A DNA stretch of 8,786 nt from Actinobacteria bacterium 21-64-8 (GCA_002255315.1 NCBD01000034.1:1-8786); one strand, 5' to 3'; positions 1 to 8,448 are shown, numbered from the stretch's first letter. The notes: a model not told the origin generated them from the sequence alone. A program made the numbers and translations.

Positions 1-284
1 GCGCTTCGAGCGCGCGCTTCAAAGTTGGCGCCCGGCGCGACGTGGACGTCGTGGCCTACGAAGGCCACCTGTTCGCGGGCGCAGTACTCGGCGACGAAGT
101 GCGCATCGAGAGCGCTGTCGCTGCGCGCGTGGTGATTGACGTGGTGCACCGTGACCACGAGTTGTGCCGCGCGAGCCAACAGCAGCAGGCCCATCGAGTC
201 GGGTCCACCCGACACGGCCAGGTCCACCGCGGCGTGCGCCGGGGGGAAGCGGCAGTCCGCGAGGAGTTCGTCGAGCGGTCGCAC
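1..284 (-). CDS. tilS: tRNA(Ile)-lysidine synthase TilS, N-terminal part (runs off the window)
   Basis: TilS uses ATP and lysine to convert C34 of the CAU-anticodon tRNA-Ile to lysidine, so that it reads AUA. About 94 residues are visible. The N-type PP-loop ATPase motif SGGPDS is at residues 25-30, preceded by VDLAV. It is followed by VTVHHVNHHARSD at about 44-56, matching the family's 'HvdHglR' segment, and then NFEARAR at 88-93, matching the family's NxExxAR motif. I chose the GTG at 284 because it is the only usual start between the upstream in-frame stop TAG and the PP-loop. No strong ribosome binding site is visible. The start lies 9 bases after the znuB stop on the same strand, so translation probably follows znuB in the operon. 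The C-terminal part lies outside the window. Confidence 0.9.
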   Translation of the reverse strand, partial: MRPLDELLADCRFPPAHAAVDLAVSGGPDSMGLLLLARAAQLVVTVHHVNHHARSDSALDAHFVAEYCAREQVAFVGHDVHVAPGANFEARARS

Positions 285-293
285 GTTCGTAAT

Positions 294-1124
294 CTACGCA
301 ACACCCATCGCCGTCTCTCGGCGCTTTCCAAACGCCCCCAGACGCGCGCCGAGATAACTCGTCGCCGCGAGCGCCGTGATCCAAAAACTCACAGGTCCAC
401 CGAGCCAGACGCCCAGGAAGATCCCGAGCCACGAACTCACGAGGGCGATCGCCATCGACAGCAGGAGCGCCCGCCGCGGGCGATTGGTCAACTGTTCGGC
501 CGCCGCCGCGGGCGCGACCAGCAAAGAAAAGACGAGCAAGACCCCCACAATCTGAATTGCCACGACCGTCGTCAGGGCCAAGAGACTCAAAAAGGCCAGC
601 GAGAGTGCGCGCTCGGAGAGCCCCCGCGCCACCGCCGACGCGGGATCGACCGAGACGAAGAGCAACGGCCGATAGATAAACGACAGCGCGACCAAGACCA
701 CCAGCGACACCGATGCGACGAGTACGACGTCGCCCCACGTGACACCCAAAATCTGACCGAACAAGATTGAGTACGTCGCGTCGGCGTAACCGCTGTAGAG
801 CGAGATGAACAAAACTCCGAGACCGAGCGCCGCGGTCAAGGTCACCCCCACGACCGCGTCACGATCGTCGAGCGTCGCCCCACCGAGGCCAATGAGCACA
901 CCCGCACCGACGCAAAAGCCCAGCAAACCGAGCACTGGTGAGAGCCCCAGCAAGACCGCCCCGGCCGCACCAGCAAAGCCGACGTGGCCAATCGCGTGCG
1001 CGGCGAAGGCCTGTCGCCGCAAGACCACGAAGTAGCCCACCGCGCCCGCCGCGAGCGCGACGACGGTGACCGCGTAGTACGCGTGTTGGACGAAGGCCAG
1101 TGAGAGCAAGAACCAGAGACTCAC
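294..1124 (-). CDS. znuB: Zinc/manganese ABC transporter permease (ABC-3 family, ZnuB-like)
   Basis: This is the membrane permease of the metal importer; it forms the channel for the ion delivered by ZnuA and is powered by ZnuC. The 276-residue length is usual for ABC-3 permeases. It is very hydrophobic, with about seven to nine membrane segments (roughly 15-35, 47-82 as a pair, 90-110, 131-150, 175-205, 217-240 and 243-262). The family-typical RRQAFAAHAIGHVGFAG stretch is at 36-52. The charged loop around 156-173 (VDPASAVARGLSERAL) resembles the cytoplasmic helix that contacts the ATPase. The start is a GTG in a 4-base GTGA overlap with the znuC stop, which indicates translational coupling. 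Family membership is clear; whether the ion is Zn or Mn cannot be read from the permease. Confidence 0.9.
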   Translation of the reverse strand: MSLWFLLSLAFVQHAYYAVTVVALAAGAVGYFVVLRRQAFAAHAIGHVGFAGAAGAVLLGLSPVLGLLGFCVGAGVLIGLGGATLDDRDAVVGVTLTAALGLGVLFISLYSGYADATYSILFGQILGVTWGDVVLVASVSLVVLVALSFIYRPLLFVSVDPASAVARGLSERALSLAFLSLLALTTVVAIQIVGVLLVFSLLVAPAAAAEQLTNRPRRALLLSMAIALVSSWLGIFLGVWLGGPVSFWITALAATSYLGARLGAFGKRRETAMGVA

Positions 1125-1978
1125 GACTGCTCTCGATAGAACTCGGCGAAGTGCTCGTGCGCCGCTTCGTGCACGCGTGCTCCGGTGTGGGGGTGGGGGT
1201 GAGGGTGGGCGAACTCTTCTTCGAGACCAACGATCACTCGTCGGCCTCGAGGGGTCACGATGATTTCAATCGGGTGTCCGTAGAGATCGCTCAAGACGCC
1301 TTCGTCCACGACCTTGTCGGTGGGACCGCTGCGAACCTGACCACGGGCGATCCACACCACGTGATCGACGATGGGCGCTAACGGATTGAGGTCGTGGGCG
1401 ACGACGATGATGGTCGCCCCCGTGTCGTGGCGAATCAGATTGATGAGGTCGACGATCTCGGCCTGCGCGGCAAGGTCCAAGGCAGCCAGGGGCTCGTCCA
1501 ACAACAACAGTTCGGGGCGAAACACCATGGCGTGCGCGAGCGCGACACGTTGACGTTGACCTCCCGAGAGAGTGCGCAGTGGCTGACTCGCGAAGGCACT
1601 GGCTCCCGTGACCCGCAGCGCATCGCGTACCGCCTGGTCTTTCGCCGACGTTGAAGTCCTTCGCCACCCAAAGTGTGTGCCGTCAAAACCAAGGCCCACG
1701 TAATCACGGGCCGAGAGGTGCTGATCACCGTCGCGTCGAGTTTGGGGCATGTAGCCCACGCGAGCGTCGCCACGATGCGGTGCTCGACCCAACACCTCCA
1801 GCGAACCCTCACTCAGCGGCACCAGACCGAGCAGTGCGTGCAACAGCGTCGATTTACCCGCCCCGTTGGGTCCGAGTATCGCGCTAATGCTGCCCGCGGC
1901 CACGTCAATGGTCGCGTCGCGCCAGATCAACTTGGCCCCGCGAGTCACGGCGGCATCGCGCAGCTCGACGGCGTTCAC
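1121..1978 (-). CDS. znuC: Zinc/manganese ABC transporter ATP-binding protein (ZnuC-like) with His-rich tail
   Basis: This is the cytoplasmic ATPase of the importer, 285 residues long. Every ABC motif is visible: Walker A GPNGAGKST at 36-44, Q-loop around YMPQT (76-80), signature LSGGQ at 137-141, Walker B LLLLDEP at 157-163, and the switch histidine in VAHDL (H195). The C-terminus, after about residue 250, extends into a tail with histidines at 258, 260, 262, 264, 270, 274 and 276, probably a metal-binding sensor or store. The GTG start overlaps the znuA stop as GTGA, with a GAAGG about 9 bases upstream as a modest ribosome binding site. It overlaps znuB in the same way. Function as a metal importer ATPase is secure from the motifs and context. 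Confidence 0.93.
   Translation of the reverse strand: MNAVELRDAAVTRGAKLIWRDATIDVAAGSISAILGPNGAGKSTLLHALLGLVPLSEGSLEVLGRAPHRGDARVGYMPQTRRDGDQHLSARDYVGLGFDGTHFGWRRTSTSAKDQAVRDALRVTGASAFASQPLRTLSGGQRQRVALAHAMVFRPELLLLDEPLAALDLAAQAEIVDLINLIRHDTGATIIVVAHDLNPLAPIVDHVVWIARGQVRSGPTDKVVDEGVLSDLYGHPIEIIVTPRGRRVIVGLEEEFAHPHPHPHTGARVHEAAHEHFAEFYREQS
1151..1207 (-). other. Histidine-rich C-terminal tail of ZnuC (probable metal-binding segment)
   Basis: Residues 258-276 of ZnuC contain seven histidines in 19 residues, beginning with an alternating HPHPHPH run and ending in HEAAHEH. The segment lies beyond the nucleotide-binding domain. Histidine clusters of this kind bind Zn or Ni in many metal-handling proteins. 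Here one could sense cytoplasmic zinc and inhibit the ATPase, or simply buffer it. The composition is directly seen; the role is inferred. Confidence 0.6.
1189..1209 (+). other. Possible G-quadruplex-forming run inside znuC
   Basis: The plus strand carries four guanine runs at 1189-1193, 1195-1199, 1203-1205 and 1207-1209, separated by loops of 1, 3 and 1 bases. This fits the usual G3+N1-7 pattern. It is the template strand for znuC and encodes the HPHPHPH part of the tail. It may be a by-product of His/Pro codons (CAC/CCC) in a GC-rich gene. Confidence 0.3.
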
Positions 1979-2850
1979 GCGAGGCAGCCTTCGTGTCCCA
2001 ACGCGCGCGAAATCTGATTCACGACTTCATTCAAGAACGTCACGTAATTCGTACCACGCATGGTCTCGGTCACGTTCACGAGGGCGACGCCGTCGCCACG
2101 CGCTCGCGCCACCATCGTTTGCGTGAGCGGCGTTGAGGTTTGCACGTTGTTCAAGAGAAACGCAGGACGTTGTTGTAACTGCTGCAGCGCGGTCGCGAGT
2201 GAACTAATGCTGGGATCGACCCCATTACTCACGGCGAGACGCAGCGACTCGGGCGTCACGACGTCGAGACCCGCTTGCTGCAGCAAGCGGGTGGCCACGT
2301 CTTCGGTCGCCGCGACGCGAACCCCGTGACAACTCGCCTTGATCGCCGCCACACGCCGACTCACCGCGCCCAGGGCCGCGTCGAGGGCGCGGGCGCGACT
2401 CGCGAGATGCAAGTGGGGGTCGTGGTGGGCGAGGAGCGTGCTGAGCGCCTTGACGAAACGGACCGCCGCGCGCGGCGAATAAAAGAGGTGGGGATTCGCG
2501 CCCACGCGCACCCCCAACAACGAAGCTACGTTGACGACTGCGACGTGGGGCTGGCTGACCGCGACCAGCTTGTTCAGCCAGTTGTCGTAGCCCGCACCGT
2601 TTTCAATAACGACCGAGGCCAGCGCGACGTAGCCCGCATCGTGCACGGTGGCTTCGTGTTCGTGCGGATCGGCGTTGGGATCGCTCAACAAAATCTCAAC
2701 CTTGGCTTGGTTTCCGACCAGTTGGTGAGCGAGTACGCCCCACTCGGACACGCCCGCCACGATTAAGGGTCGCGACGGCGTCGCCGCCGGCGCCGTCGTC
2801 GCAACCCCGAGCGTCAAAACACCGCAGGCGAGCGCACAACGTAGAATCAT
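1975..2850 (-). CDS. znuA: Zinc/manganese ABC transporter substrate-binding protein (ZnuA-like)
   Basis: This is the extracytoplasmic binding protein that captures the metal and hands it to ZnuB. From the ATG at 2850 it has 291 residues: a Sec-type signal peptide (basic R4, hydrophobic core to about 18, APAA at 20-23), then the cluster-A-I binding fold. Expected ligands appear in DPHEHE (H63) and ANPHLFYSP (H121). Where ZnuA proteins usually carry a third histidine, here there is ATED (E183). The C-terminal part (NNVQTSTPLTQ at 234-244, VTETMRGTNYV at 260-270) matches the actinobacterial type. No internal His-rich loop is present. An in-frame ATG at 2874 would add 8 residues. I prefer 2850 because a TATACT hexamer ends 7 bases before it, which suggests a leaderless mRNA. 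Extending further upstream would run through zur. Confidence 0.88.
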   Translation of the reverse strand: MILRCALACGVLTLGVATTAPAATPSRPLIVAGVSEWGVLAHQLVGNQAKVEILLSDPNADPHEHEATVHDAGYVALASVVIENGAGYDNWLNKLVAVSQPHVAVVNVASLLGVRVGANPHLFYSPRAAVRFVKALSTLLAHHDPHLHLASRARALDAALGAVSRRVAAIKASCHGVRVAATEDVATRLLQQAGLDVVTPESLRLAVSNGVDPSISSLATALQQLQQRPAFLLNNVQTSTPLTQTMVARARGDGVALVNVTETMRGTNYVTFLNEVVNQISRALGHEGCLA

Positions 2851-2854
2851 TCCA
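2842..2854. promoter_or_regulatory. Putative Zur/Fur-family operator, copy 1 (overlaps the znuA start)
   Basis: TAGAATCATTCCA contains the perfect odd palindrome GAATCATTC (2844-2852), with an outer T/A pair matching as well. The AATCATT/AATGATT core is shared by known Fur and actinobacterial Zur boxes. It covers the ATG at 2850 and lies immediately downstream of the proposed znuA -10, a position where a bound repressor would block transcription. It is flanked by zur, which fits autogenous and divergent control. The binding protein is inferred. Confidence 0.6.
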
Positions 2855-2857
2855 GTT

Positions 2858-2886
2858 AGTATAGTTAGAATCATTCCAGAAAACAA
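2858..2886 (-). promoter_or_regulatory. Candidate znuA promoter (leaderless)
   Basis: On the minus strand a TATACT hexamer at 2863-2858 resembles a -10 box. A weak TTGTTT at 2886-2881 stands 17 bp upstream as a possible -35. The A of the ATG at 2850 lies 8 bases past the -10, where transcription would normally start, so the mRNA may have no leader. No Shine-Dalgarno sequence precedes this ATG, which agrees. Both putative operators overlap or flank this element. Confidence 0.5.
2866..2878. promoter_or_regulatory. Putative Zur/Fur-family operator, copy 2
   Basis: This is an identical copy of the first operator, with its palindrome GAATCATTC at 2868-2876 and its centre 24 bp from the first. It sits between the proposed -10 and -35 elements for znuA and reaches the -35 region expected for zur, so one bound dimer could repress both directions. 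Confidence 0.6.
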
Positions 2887-2898
2887 GTCGCAAACCGG

Positions 2899-2904
2899 TA
2901 CGAT
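2899..2904 (+). promoter_or_regulatory. Candidate -10 element of zur (leaderless)
   Basis: TACGAT ends 6 bases before the ATG at 2911, a layout typical of leaderless actinobacterial genes. The -35 region is weak (around 2874-2880) and overlaps operator copy 2. An alternative plus-strand -10-like TATAGT lies at 2860-2865, between the two operators, and would give a leader of roughly 40 bases. Confidence 0.4.
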
Positions 2905-2910
2905 GATGGG

Positions 2911-3306
2911 ATGAGTACGCGCGTGACGGTCCAACGCCGCGAGGTCTTGGGGGTCCTGGCGCGGGTCCAGGGATTCGTGAGCGCCCAAGAACTGCACGCC
3001 CTGATCTTGCGTGAGGGAACCACGATTGCGCTGGCGACGGTCTACGCCCAACTCAAAAAGCTGGTGACCAGCGGCGACGTCGACGTCGTCATGACCGATC
3101 GCGGTGAAGCCCTCTACCGTCGCTGCGTGGTCGACCAGCACCACCACCATCTCGTGTGTCGCTCGTGCGGAACTGCCGTTGAAGTAGACGCGCCCGAACT
3201 CGAACGCTGGGCCCACGACGTGGGAGATCGCCACGACTTCAACGACCTTCGCCACGTACTTGAACTCAACGGAATCTGTCGCTCGTGTCGAACGTCACGC
3301 TCCTAA
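2911..3306 (+). CDS. zur: Fur-family transcriptional regulator, probably the zinc regulator Zur
   Basis: This is a cytoplasmic metal-dependent repressor of 131 residues, usual for the family. The N-terminal winged helix spans about 1-60, with the recognition-helix region LATVYAQLKKL at 41-51 (most relatives have TVYRTL). The C-terminal dimerisation and metal domain holds HHHH at 77-80, CRSC at 83-86, H108, H115 and a second CRSC at 123-126. The two CxxC pairs form the structural zinc site of the family. Divergent placement from a metal importer, with palindromic boxes between them, supports Zur; a manganese regulator (Mur) is the main alternative. Its 3' end overlaps pgeF by 22 bases, so it leads a probable zur-pgeF-murL-murD2 transcript. 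Confidence 0.87.
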   Translation: MSTRVTVQRREVLGVLARVQGFVSAQELHALILREGTTIALATVYAQLKKLVTSGDVDVVMTDRGEALYRRCVVDQHHHHLVCRSCGTAVEVDAPELERWAHDVGDRHDFNDLRHVLELNGICRSCRTSRS

Positions 3307-4043
3307 CGCACCTCGAGGGTGAGCTCGCGTTGGGCGAAATCGTGACCGCGTCTCGCTACGGTGTGCGCGCGTGGGTCAGCGAACGCCAAGGAGGCGTTTC
3401 GAGCGCGCCGTACGCCTCGCTCAATCTCGCCAGCCACGTCGGCGACGACCCCGCATCGGTCAAGGAGAATCGCACCCGTCTCGCGACGGCACTCCAAGTA
3501 CCCCCGGAGCGGCTGTGCTTCGTGAACCAAGTGCACGGTGACGCGGTCGCGCACGCACGTGAGCTCACCGCCCACACCGACGCGGACGCCCTCGTGGGCG
3601 ACGATGACTTCGCCGTCGCAGTCCTGGTCGCCGATTGCGTGCCACTCCTGCTGGTCAATCGACAGACTCACGCCTTTGCCGTCGTGCACGCCGGATGGCG
3701 AGGACTCGCGCTCGGTGTCATCGCGCGCGCCGCGGCAGCCCTCGGGCCAGGCCCTTCGCTCTACGCCTTCGTGGGCCCGTCAATTTCGGTCGCCGCCTAC
3801 CAGGTAGGCCCCGAGGTGGCGTCACGCTTCTCACACGTCCCCGGCGCGGTCGTCGCCGACCACGGCGATCGCTCCCGACTCGACCTGCGCGCCGTGAGCG
3901 CCCACCAACTGCACCAACTCGGACTCGACGAGGCCCACGTCGAGCTCAGTAGCGCCGTCACCGACGGCGGCGATCAGTACTTCAGCGATCGTGCACAGCG
4001 CCCCTGTGGGCGCTTCGCCCTCATAGCAAAACGAGCGTCGTAA
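3285..4043 (+). CDS. pgeF: Peptidoglycan editing factor PgeF (YfiH/LACC1 laccase-domain protein)
   Basis: This is a DUF152 / multicopper-polyphenol-oxidase-domain protein of 252 residues. The conserved metal-site residues are present: H84 in VNQVHGD, C118 in ADCVPLLL, and H135 in HAGWRG. Other family segments are GGVSSAPYASLNL (36-48), FVGPSI (162-167) and GDQYFSDRA (229-237). E. coli YfiH removes wrongly added L-Ser from position 1 of the UDP-MurNAc peptide; relatives also show purine nucleoside phosphorylase or adenosine deaminase activity, so annotations vary. Its place directly before two peptidoglycan precursor genes favours the editing role. I chose the GTG at 3285, with GGAA 10 bases upstream; it overlaps zur by 22 bases. 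A GTG at 3342 is an alternative start closer to the usual N-terminus. Confidence 0.88.
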   Translation: MSNVTLLTHLEGELALGEIVTASRYGVRAWVSERQGGVSSAPYASLNLASHVGDDPASVKENRTRLATALQVPPERLCFVNQVHGDAVAHARELTAHTDADALVGDDDFAVAVLVADCVPLLLVNRQTHAFAVVHAGWRGLALGVIARAAAALGPGPSLYAFVGPSISVAAYQVGPEVASRFSHVPGAVVADHGDRSRLDLRAVSAHQLHQLGLDEAHVELSSAVTDGGDQYFSDRAQRPCGRFALIAKRAS

Positions 4044-5328
4044 CATGAGCGCACCATGGACCAACACGTGACTCGCGAACGCGCCTCACTTTTTCGCTAC
4101 CTCGGCTTTAGCATTGAGGGAACGTCGATCGTGGGTCACTACCAACTCGACGCCCTCGAATTCAGCGAGCGGGTTGACTTCGAAGGAATCGAATCAATGG
4201 AGCGCGTGGGCGTACGTGGTCTCGCCCAACTCTGGTACACGCTGGCGGGACTGTCGTACTACAAAGCCGGCGCGGCGCGTACCGTCGACTTCGCGGACTT
4301 GGTCCTGGGCGAGCGCAGCCGACGCTTCATCGAGGCCTGTTATCTCGATGGGCTCGGTGAGTTCTCCTTTCGTAACAGTCTCGACCTCGCCGACGTGCGC
4401 TACGTCGGCGGTCGCGAACCAGGTTGGGTCAGTGCGGTAGGAGCCCATCTCAACTCCGAACGGGTCCTCATCCCTTTTGGCGGGGGCATCGACTCAGTGG
4501 TCAGCGTCGAAGTCCTCAATCCCTCGCTCGAGCGAGCACTCTTTATCGTCAGTCCAGCCAGTGGACGTTTCGCCCCGCTCGAGGCCACGGCCGCGGCGAC
4601 CGGTCTACCCATACTTCGCGCCACGCGCACCCTCGATCCCAAAATCACGAGCCGTGACGAGCAGTTTTTTCAAGGTCACGTCCCCGTATCGGCAATGTAT
4701 ACCTTGCTCGCGTGCGTCGCCGCGGCGGCGAGTGGCCGCGGCGGCGTGGTGATGAGTAACGAACATTCGGCCTCCGTGGACAATCTCATCTGGCACGGGC
4801 GAGGCATTAACCACCAGTGGTCGAAGTCCTACGCCGCCGAAGTGGCACTGGGCGCCGCGGTGGGCGAATCCATGGGACAAGCACTGCGCGTGGCGAGTTT
4901 TCTTCGCGACCGTTCAGAGCTATGGGTCGCAAAGGTCTTTAGCGAACTGCCTTCGTACCACGGCGTCTTTCGCAGTTGCAATCGTGCGTTTCGCCAGATC
5001 GCCACGGAACGCTCGAGTGGCTGGTGCGGCGAGTGCGATAAGTGCCTTTTTATTCATCTCATGCTCGCTCCGTTTCTGCCCCGAGCGGCCCTACGCGAGA
5101 TCTTTCACGGCGAACCCCTGGCGAATCCGGCGCTGCGAGCCCAACTCGCCACGTTGGTCGGCGTGGGCGTCACGCACAAACCATTTGAGTGCGTCGGCGA
5201 TCCCGACGAGTGCGCCACTGCCCTGACCTACGTCGCCAAGCTCGACGAATGGCGCGACGTGAGCCACCTCGGGGAACTGGCGGCCCTCGTGCTCGCGGCG
5301 CCCCCACTGTCGGCGCAACTCGAGCCCC

Positions 5329-6709
<1,381 letters not shown>

Positions 6710-6751
6710 GCAGAGAGAAAGATTAGCCGACGACCGGCGCAGGCCCCTCGT

Positions 6752-7840
6752 TCACAACTCGACCAGACGTAACATCAAGTCGTGTAGGAGCAGGGTTTCG
6801 TCGAGGTTCGACGACAGGCGCGAGTTGGCCTCGGCGACCGCGTCGAGCGCGCGAAGTGCCCCATGTACCCGATCTTGCGCGCGGACCTCACCGGCGCGCT
6901 GGGCTTCGAGGCCCTCCACCAGTCGTTCGCGGTAGACCTCAGTGAGGGACCGAAGACCGAATCGCGTCTCGTCGACTCGAAAACGACGCTGCTCACGCTT
7001 GAACTGCGCATCGAGCTCTCGGCGGTTGGCGACACCGCGCTGGCCGAACTCGCGCGCTTCGTCTACGCGGCGCGCCAGCTCCTCGTCTTGCATCGCGCGC
7101 AACGGCGCGGCAGCTTCGTCGAGGGAGGCCGCGACTTCTCGAGCGAGTTCACTCGATGAAGCGGGTGTACCACGTAGTCGTTCGGGCAGCGCGCGCCACG
7201 CCGCGGCGCGGCGCGTCAAGGCCGGGTCGCGCGCGAGTACGCGCGCGCGGCGAAGGTTGCCGTTCGCCGCGAGCGCCGCACTGCGGGCCAGCGAAGGTTC
7301 GACGCCCTCGCGCACGAGCGTGGTCGCGAGATCAGCGTCGCTGAGCGCGCGTAGTTTTACCTCGACGCATCGCGACACCACAGTGTCGAGCGACGAAGGA
7401 AGTTCACTCGCGCTCAAGAGGTAAATCGTGCGCGTCGGCGGCTCTTCGAGTGACTTCAACAGCGCGGGGGCGCTTGGACTCGCACCGGTGACGGTGAGTT
7501 CGACGTCTTCGAGAATAACGATCTGATAGCCCGCGTCGAGGGGGCGCCGTCGCGCAACGCGGTCAATCTCTCGCAGTTCGTCAACGCGCCAACTCAGACC
7601 CGAGCGTTCGGCCCAGTAGACATCCGCGTCTTGTTCGCGCAACACCCGTCGGCAGACCTCGCACTCGCCGCACCCGTGGCGGGGGCACTGCAGTGCCGCG
7701 GCGAAGCACAAGATCGCGTCGTGCAGGCTCGCGCCCGAAGGTCCGCTAAAGAGGTACGCGTGCACGGGCGCGCGAGCGTATTGGCGAAGAGCCGCGACGG
7801 CACTCTCTTGGCCGACGAGTTGGTCAAAAACGTCGCTCAC
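6752..7840 (-). CDS. holB: DNA polymerase III delta-prime subunit
   Basis: This is a clamp-loader subunit that helps open and place the sliding clamp on DNA. From the GTG at 7840 it has 362 residues. The AAA+ module begins with FDQLVGQ. The P-loop position reads GPSGASLH (33-40), without the lysine, as expected for a delta-prime subunit that does not hydrolyse ATP. A four-cysteine zinc site follows (C52, C57, C60, C63), then APALLKSLEEPP (124-135) and the SRC motif at 156-158 that supplies the arginine finger to a neighbouring subunit. The C-terminal half is alpha-helical and charged. The reading frame stays open upstream to a start at 7867, but I chose GTG 7840 because it forms a GTGA overlap with the tmk stop, as at other junctions here, and it begins at the usual N-terminus. 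Confidence 0.9.
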   Translation of the reverse strand: MSDVFDQLVGQESAVAALRQYARAPVHAYLFSGPSGASLHDAILCFAAALQCPRHGCGECEVCRRVLREQDADVYWAERSGLSWRVDELREIDRVARRRPLDAGYQIVILEDVELTVTGASPSAPALLKSLEEPPTRTIYLLSASELPSSLDTVVSRCVEVKLRALSDADLATTLVREGVEPSLARSAALAANGNLRRARVLARDPALTRRAAAWRALPERLRGTPASSSELAREVAASLDEAAAPLRAMQDEELARRVDEAREFGQRGVANRRELDAQFKREQRRFRVDETRFGLRSLTEVYRERLVEGLEAQRAGEVRAQDRVHGALRALDAVAEANSRLSSNLDETLLLHDLMLRLVEL

Positions 7841-8448
7841 GCGGGCCAGGGTAGTTCGGCCACGCATTCGTCCACGCGCGCGTTCACCCGTTCGAAGTCG
7901 TCGTCACCGTTGACGACAACCCACGGCGTCGTATCGTTCTGGGCGAGTGCGAGATAGCCCGCGCGCACGCGCTCGTGAAAGTCCGCGTCGGCTGACTCGA
8001 ATCGATCCTCGTGATCGCGCGCTCGGCGCTCGTTCGCGACGTCAATCGAAACGTCCAAGAGGACGATCAAGTCCGGGCGACAGGCGCCAATGGCGAGCGC
8101 CGTCGCGGCACGCAGATGCTCGAGATTCACGCCTCGCCCGTAACCCTGGTAGGCGAGCGACGAGGGATAGTAACGATCGCACACGACGTTTCGTCCTGAC
8201 GCGAGGGCCGGTTCCAACACGCGCCGCGCGTGGTGGGAGCGGTCCGCGAGCATTAACAGCGCTTCGGTGCCGGGGTCCATGGGCGCCGTCGCGTCTAAGA
8301 CCCACCGCCGCAGTTCAACGCCGAGGGGTGTATCGCCCGGCTCGAAGGCAAACAGCGCGCCACGGTCCTTCGCGACGCGACGCGCTTGAGTGCTCTTGCC
8401 ACTGGCGTCGATGCCCTCAAAGGCTACGAAGAGCCCGCGCCGCGTCAC
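7837..8448 (-). CDS. tmk: Thymidylate kinase
   Basis: Tmk phosphorylates dTMP to dTDP with ATP, for DNA synthesis. The 203-residue length is normal. The P-loop region EGIDASGKST is at 11-20, the DRYYPSSLAYQGYGRG block at 91-106 is the DRY and substrate-binding motif, and the lid region is RARDHEDRFE (142-151). The substrate loop reads FEPGDTPLG (35-43), where most relatives have REPGGTPLG, so the arginine and second glycine of that loop are replaced. The GTG start overlaps the topA stop as GTGA, and its own stop overlaps holB in the same way; the three replication genes look like one operon. Confidence 0.95.
   Translation of the reverse strand: MTRRGLFVAFEGIDASGKSTQARRVAKDRGALFAFEPGDTPLGVELRRWVLDATAPMDPGTEALLMLADRSHHARRVLEPALASGRNVVCDRYYPSSLAYQGYGRGVNLEHLRAATALAIGACRPDLIVLLDVSIDVANERRARDHEDRFESADADFHERVRAGYLALAQNDTTPWVVVNGDDDFERVNARVDECVAELPWPA

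Larger units (their letters stand above)
2842..2879. repeat. 14 bp direct repeat, two copies with 24 bp period
   Basis: TAGAATCATTCCAG occurs at 2842-2855 and again at 2866-2879 with no mismatch. The bases on either side differ, so the repeat unit is exactly 14 bp. It lies in a short AT-rich island within an otherwise GC-rich window. In the znuA reading direction each copy contains ATGATTCTA, giving two possible in-frame start codons. Confidence 0.85.

Noticed and set aside
42..770. Long open frame on the plus strand, with another on the minus strand at 19-738
   Set aside because: Both are out-of-frame shadows of znuB and tilS. Their products are low-complexity Arg/Gly/Asp-rich strings with no recognisable domain, while the real frames have clear family motifs.
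2851..3255. Upstream extension of znuA to a 426-residue protein
   Set aside because: It would run antisense through most of zur and across the operator region, and would bury the signal peptide in the middle of the protein.
6863..7424. Plus-strand open frames opposite holB
   Set aside because: They are shadow frames of a clear delta-prime gene, with no motif or ribosome binding site.
7841..7867. Start of holB at 7867
   Set aside because: It would overlap tmk by 31 bases and add nine non-conserved residues; GTG at 7840 gives the GTGA overlap and the normal N-terminus.
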